A DNA stretch of 64,000 bases, from NCBI RefSeq assembly GCF_050947335.1, contig NC_134991.1:1984001-2048000 (forward strand), read 5' to 3'. The position numbers and the translations under genes are program-made. Shown piece after piece: positions 61,972-64,000 of the stretch (the stretch's first letter is position 1; every line of letters starts with the position of its first letter). This DNA comes from Megachile rotundata (taxonomy: Eukaryota; Arthropoda; Insecta; Hymenoptera; Megachilidae). The notes under the pieces were generated by a model. It searched no databases. It saw only the letters and a program-made list of their open reading frames with translations, and had not been told where the DNA came from.

Positions 61972-62890
61972 ACAGCGCGAAATCCCAGAGGCCGAAGTCC
62001 CAGAAGCCGAAATCCCAAAGGCCGGAATCCCAAGGGCTGAAGTCCCAAGGGCCGAAATCCCAAGTGCCGAAATCCCAAAGGCCGAAATCCCAAAGGCCGA
62101 TCTCCCAAAGGCGGAAATTCCAAAGGCCGAAATCCCAAAAGATGTTTTCCCAAAAGGCCGAAATCCGAATGGTCGAAATCCCAAAGGCCTAAATCCCAAA
62201 GGATGAATTCCCAAAAGGCCGAAATCCCAAAGACCGAAATCGGAAAGGCCGAAATCCAAAAGGCCGATATCGCAAAGGCGGAAATTCCAAAGGCCGAAAT
62301 CCGAATGGTCGAAATCCCAAAGGCCTAAACCCCAAAGGATGAATTCCCAAATGGCCGAAATCCCAAAGACCGAAATCTCAAAGCCGAAATCCCAAAAGCC
62401 GAAATCCCAAAGGCTGAAATCCCAAAGGCCGAAATCCCAAAGCCCGAAATCACAAAGGCCGAAATCCTAAAGGCGGAAATTCCAAAGGTCGAAATCTCAA
62501 ACGCCGGAATCCCAAAGGCCGAAATCCCAAAGGCCGAAATCCAAGGGGCCGAATTTCCAAAGGCTGAAATTCCAAAGAGCGACATCCCAGAAGCCGAAAT
62601 TCCAAAGACCGACATCCCAAAAGCCGAAATCCCAAAGTCCGAACTCCCAATGGCCGAAATCCCCAAGGCCGAAATCACAAAGGCCGAAATCCCAAAGGTC
62701 CAAATCCCAGAGGTGGAAATTCCAAAGGCCGAAATCCCAAACGCCGAAATCCCCAAGGCCGAAATCACAAAGGCCGATATCCTAAAGGCGGAAATTCCAA
62801 AGGCCGAAATCCCAAAGGATGATTTAACAAAAGGCCGTAATCCAAAAGGTCGAAAACCCAAACGCCCAAAATCCCAAGGGCTGAAACCCC

Positions 62891-62981
62891 AAACGTAAAA
62901 ATCCCAAAAGCCGATACCTTAAATGTCGAAATCCTAAAGGCCGAAATCCTAAAATGTCCAAAATATATAGTCTGAAATCAA
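62891..62981 (+). repeat. Diverged six-unit block, copy 10
   Basis: A fourth sub-type: unit five reads ATGTCCAAAATATATAG, the most AT-rich form, and the next unit is CTGAAATCAAAAACG. Confidence 0.88.
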
Positions 62982-63356
62982 AAACGCCGAAATCCAAAAG
63001 GCCGAAATCCCAAACGCCGAAATCCCAAAGGCCGAAATCCCAAAGGTCGAAATCCCAAAGGCCGAAATCCCAAGGGCGAAATCCCAAAGGCCGAAATCCA
63101 AAGGGCCGGATTCCCAAAGGCTGAAATTCCAAAGGCCGAAATCACAAGGGTCGAAATCCCAACGGTCCAAATCCCAGAGGTGGAAATTCCAAAGGCCGAA
63201 ATCCCTAACGCCAAAATCCCAAAGGCCGAAATCACAAAGGCCGATATCCTAAAGGCGGAAATTCCAAAGGCCGAAATCCCAAAGGATGATTTAACAAAAG
63301 GCCGTAATCCAAAAGGTCGAAAACCCAAACGCCTAAATCCCAAGGGCTGAAACCCC

Positions 63357-63447
63357 AAACGTAAAAATCCCAAAAGCCGATACCTTAAATGTCGAAATCC
63401 TAAAGGCCGAAATCCTAAAATGTCCAAAATATATAGTCTGAAATCAA
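63357..63447 (+). repeat. Diverged six-unit block, copy 11
   Basis: Same ATATATAG sub-type as copy 10, in the second 466-bp repeat. Confidence 0.88.
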
Positions 63448-63640
63448 AAACGCCGAAATCCAAAAGGCCGAAATCCCAAACGCCGAAATCCCAAGGGCCG
63501 AAATCCCAAAGGTCGAAATCCCAAAGGCCGAAATCCCAAAGGCCGAAATCCCAAAGGCCGAAATCCAAAGGGCCGGATTCCCAAAGGCTGAAATTCCAAA
63601 GGCCGAATTCCCAAGCGCCGAAATCACAAAGGCCGAAATC

Positions 63641-63885
63641 CCAAAGGCCGAAATCCCAAAATGTCGAAATCCCAAGTGCGAAATCCCAAAGGCCGAAATC
63701 CAAAAGGCCGAAATCCCAAAGGCCGATATCCCAAAGGCGGAAAATTCCAAAGGCCGAAATCCGAAAAGTTGCTTTCGCAAAAGGCCGAAATCCGAATGGT
63801 CGAAATCCCAAAGGATCATCTCCTAAAAGGCCGAACTCCAAAAGGTCGAAATACCAAAGGATTAAATCGAAAGGGCCGAAATCCC
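63641..63885 (+). repeat. Fragment of module Q then return to the 545-bp family
   Basis: The Q marker CCAAAATGTCG with CCCAAGTGCGAAATCCC is at about 63656-63687. An AAAGTTGCTTTCGC unit follows (about 63765). From about 63806 the sequence matches 8047-8240 (GGATCATCTCC, GGATTAAATCG). Confidence 0.82.
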
Positions 63886-63976
63886 AAAGGTAAAAATCCC
63901 AAAAGCCGGTACCTTAAATGCCGAAATCCTAAAGGCCGAAATCCTAAAATGTCTGAAGCATAACGTCTGAAATCCC
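63886..63976 (+). repeat. Diverged six-unit block, copy 12
   Basis: This is the 8 kb sub-type, with GGTACC at 63909 and unit five ending in GCATAACG. It differs from copies 2 and 3 by ATGTCTGAAGCAT against ATGTCTAAAGCAT. The array then runs off the window. Confidence 0.87.
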
Positions 63977-64000
63977 AAAGGCCGAAATCCCACGGGCCGA

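Larger units (their letters stand above)
58601..62700 (+). repeat. ~1.85 kb higher-order repeat, about two copies
   Basis: Landmarks recur at 1849-1864 bp: AAAGTTGTTTTCCC at about 59777 and 61626, and TACCTTAAAT at 60041 and 61905. A smaller 435-bp (29-unit) repeat is nested: ACGGTCGAAATCCC followed by GTCCGATATCCC is at 58891/59326 and again at 61026/61461. A run of CGACATCCC units with alternating AAAGCC and AAGACC is typical of this zone (59.03-59.08, 60.80-60.85 and 61.17-61.21 kb). Confidence 0.86.
62701..63640 (+). repeat. 466-bp higher-order repeat, two tandem copies
   Basis: Copies lie at about 62701-63167 and 63168-63640. GATGATTTAACAAAAGGCC is at 62818 and 63285, and TACCTTAAAT at 62915 and 63381. 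The one-base drop in spacing comes from CGCCCAAAATCCC against CGCCTAAATCCC. Each copy ends after its diverged block with AATCAAAAACGCCG. Confidence 0.9.
1..64000 (+). repeat. 15-bp satellite array, consensus GAAATCCCAAAGGCC, fills the window
   Basis: Every stretch of the window can be cut into units of 14-16 bp close to GAAATCCCAAAGGCC; most carry zero to two substitutions. Orientation never changes, and neither end of the array is reached. The unit holds 6 A, 5 C, 3 G and 1 T, so the plus strand is A/C-rich and the minus strand G/T-rich. It holds one GGCC and one CpG. Frequent variants are GGTCG and GGCTG for GGCCG, CAAGGG for CAAAGG, GATATC for GAAATC, and T, A or G at the middle C of ATCCCAA. 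The consensus has no stop codon in six frames, so long open frames on both strands are a by-product: they switch pentapeptide register inside single frames and end at ordinary variant units. I found no credible ribosome binding site, promoter, RNA gene or unrelated DNA. Host and chromosomal position are unknown. Confidence 0.97.

Noticed and set aside
6647..63976. The diverged six-unit block as a foreign insertion or transposon remnant
   Set aside because: All six pieces are 15 (rarely 16) bp, align with the unit and keep the lattice; there are no terminal repeats, target-site duplications or coding remnants.
1..64000. Long open reading frames on both strands as genes for repeat proteins
   Set aside because: They are products of a 15-bp unit with no stop in any frame. 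A random 15-mer repeated in tandem has roughly a one in four chance of this, (61/64) to the power 30. Frames change pentapeptide register at one-base indels, starts and stops fall in ordinary variant units, and overlapping frames on both strands look equally good.
1..64000. Pentapeptide-repeat protein family (A-D/N-L-x-x) suggested by AEIPK repeats
   Set aside because: The resemblance is superficial. The isoleucine register is lost at each 14- or 16-bp unit, and no flanking domain, start context or conserved frame exists.
1..64000. CRISPR array
   Set aside because: There are no unique spacers between repeats; units abut every 15 bp and there are no cas genes.
1..64000. CENP-B box in the minus-strand unit, which contains TTTCG and a GG further on
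   Set aside because: Only about five of the nine essential box positions fit: the TTCG core is present, but the central A and most of the CGGG part are missing. This does not support a box.
1..64000. Telomere-like repeat because of TTTGGG and the G/T-rich minus strand
   Set aside because: The 15-bp unit does not contain TTAGGG or TTTAGGG, it carries GGCC, and its strong variant content and higher-order repeats are unlike telomerase-made repeats.
1..64000. G-quadruplex or i-motif array from GGG/CCC every 15 bases
   Set aside because: The loops would be about 12 nt, longer than the usual range for stable intramolecular structures. It cannot be supported from sequence alone.
1..64000. CpG deamination signature (GGCTG and GGCCA variants) as evidence of methylation
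   Set aside because: GGTCG, a C to T change outside the CpG, looks about as common as GGCTG, so the pattern is not specific to CpG. Formal counts would be needed.
1..64000. rRNA, tRNA, riboswitch or terminator hairpins
   Set aside because: No cloverleaf, conserved rRNA core or stem followed by a T-run was seen. The GGCC palindromes give only 4-bp stems with 11-nt loops.

Overview
The whole 64 kb window is one uninterrupted tandem array (satellite DNA). The repeat unit is 15 bp, plus-strand consensus GAAATCCCAAAGGCC, always head-to-tail in one orientation. It runs off both ends, so the array is longer than 64 kb. I see no protein-coding gene, rRNA, tRNA, transposon, integron, CRISPR array or promoter that can be supported. 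The species cannot be named from the sequence. The size, monotony and nested higher-order structure point to a eukaryotic nuclear genome, probably heterochromatin; this is inference.

Because 15 is a multiple of three and the consensus has no stop codon in any of six frames, the array is full of long open frames on both strands. They read PKAEI, PKGRN or SQRPK on plus and PLGFR, WDFGL or AFGIS on minus. Single open frames switch between these registers wherever a 14- or 16-bp unit occurs. That is expected of non-coding repeat and not of a repeat protein, so no CDS is annotated.

The real content is the higher-order organisation. From left to right: (1) 1-2.0 kb, a segment related to 14-19.7 kb, including 321 identical bases 18.7 kb apart; (2) 2.0-6.1 kb, two diverged copies of a ~2.6 kb repeat; (3) 6.6-8.8 kb, a 545-bp repeat in three copies carrying a six-unit diverged block; (4) 8.8-13.6 kb, a 2.6-2.9 kb two-module duplication; (5) 13.6-19.7 kb, repeats of about 1.4-1.5 kb; (6) 19.7-29.0 kb and 31.2-38.2 kb, a large segmental duplication whose second copy has lost several internal pieces; (7) 37.4-43.3 kb, a nearly identical 2296-bp higher-order repeat; (8) 43.3-50.9 kb, a mosaic of modules also found elsewhere; (9) 50.995-51.219 kb, 15 perfect consensus units in a row; (10) 51.5-55.7 kb, repeats of 1189, 1324 and 1038 bp; (11) 55.7-63.7 kb, repeats of about 632, 1850 and 466 bp rich in the diverged block; (12) the last 200 bp return to the 545-bp family of 8 kb.

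The modules look like products of repeated unequal exchange or replication slippage at every scale: 1-unit gains, 5-fold expansion of a variant unit, 0.5-2.3 kb tandem duplications and a 7-9 kb segmental duplication. The most distinctive sequence is an AT-richer block of six consecutive diverged units, present 12 times (6.6-8.8, 43.7, 56.6-57.3 and 60.0-64.0 kb). It keeps the 15-bp lattice and is the best candidate for a functional or ancestral element. All comparisons were made by eye.
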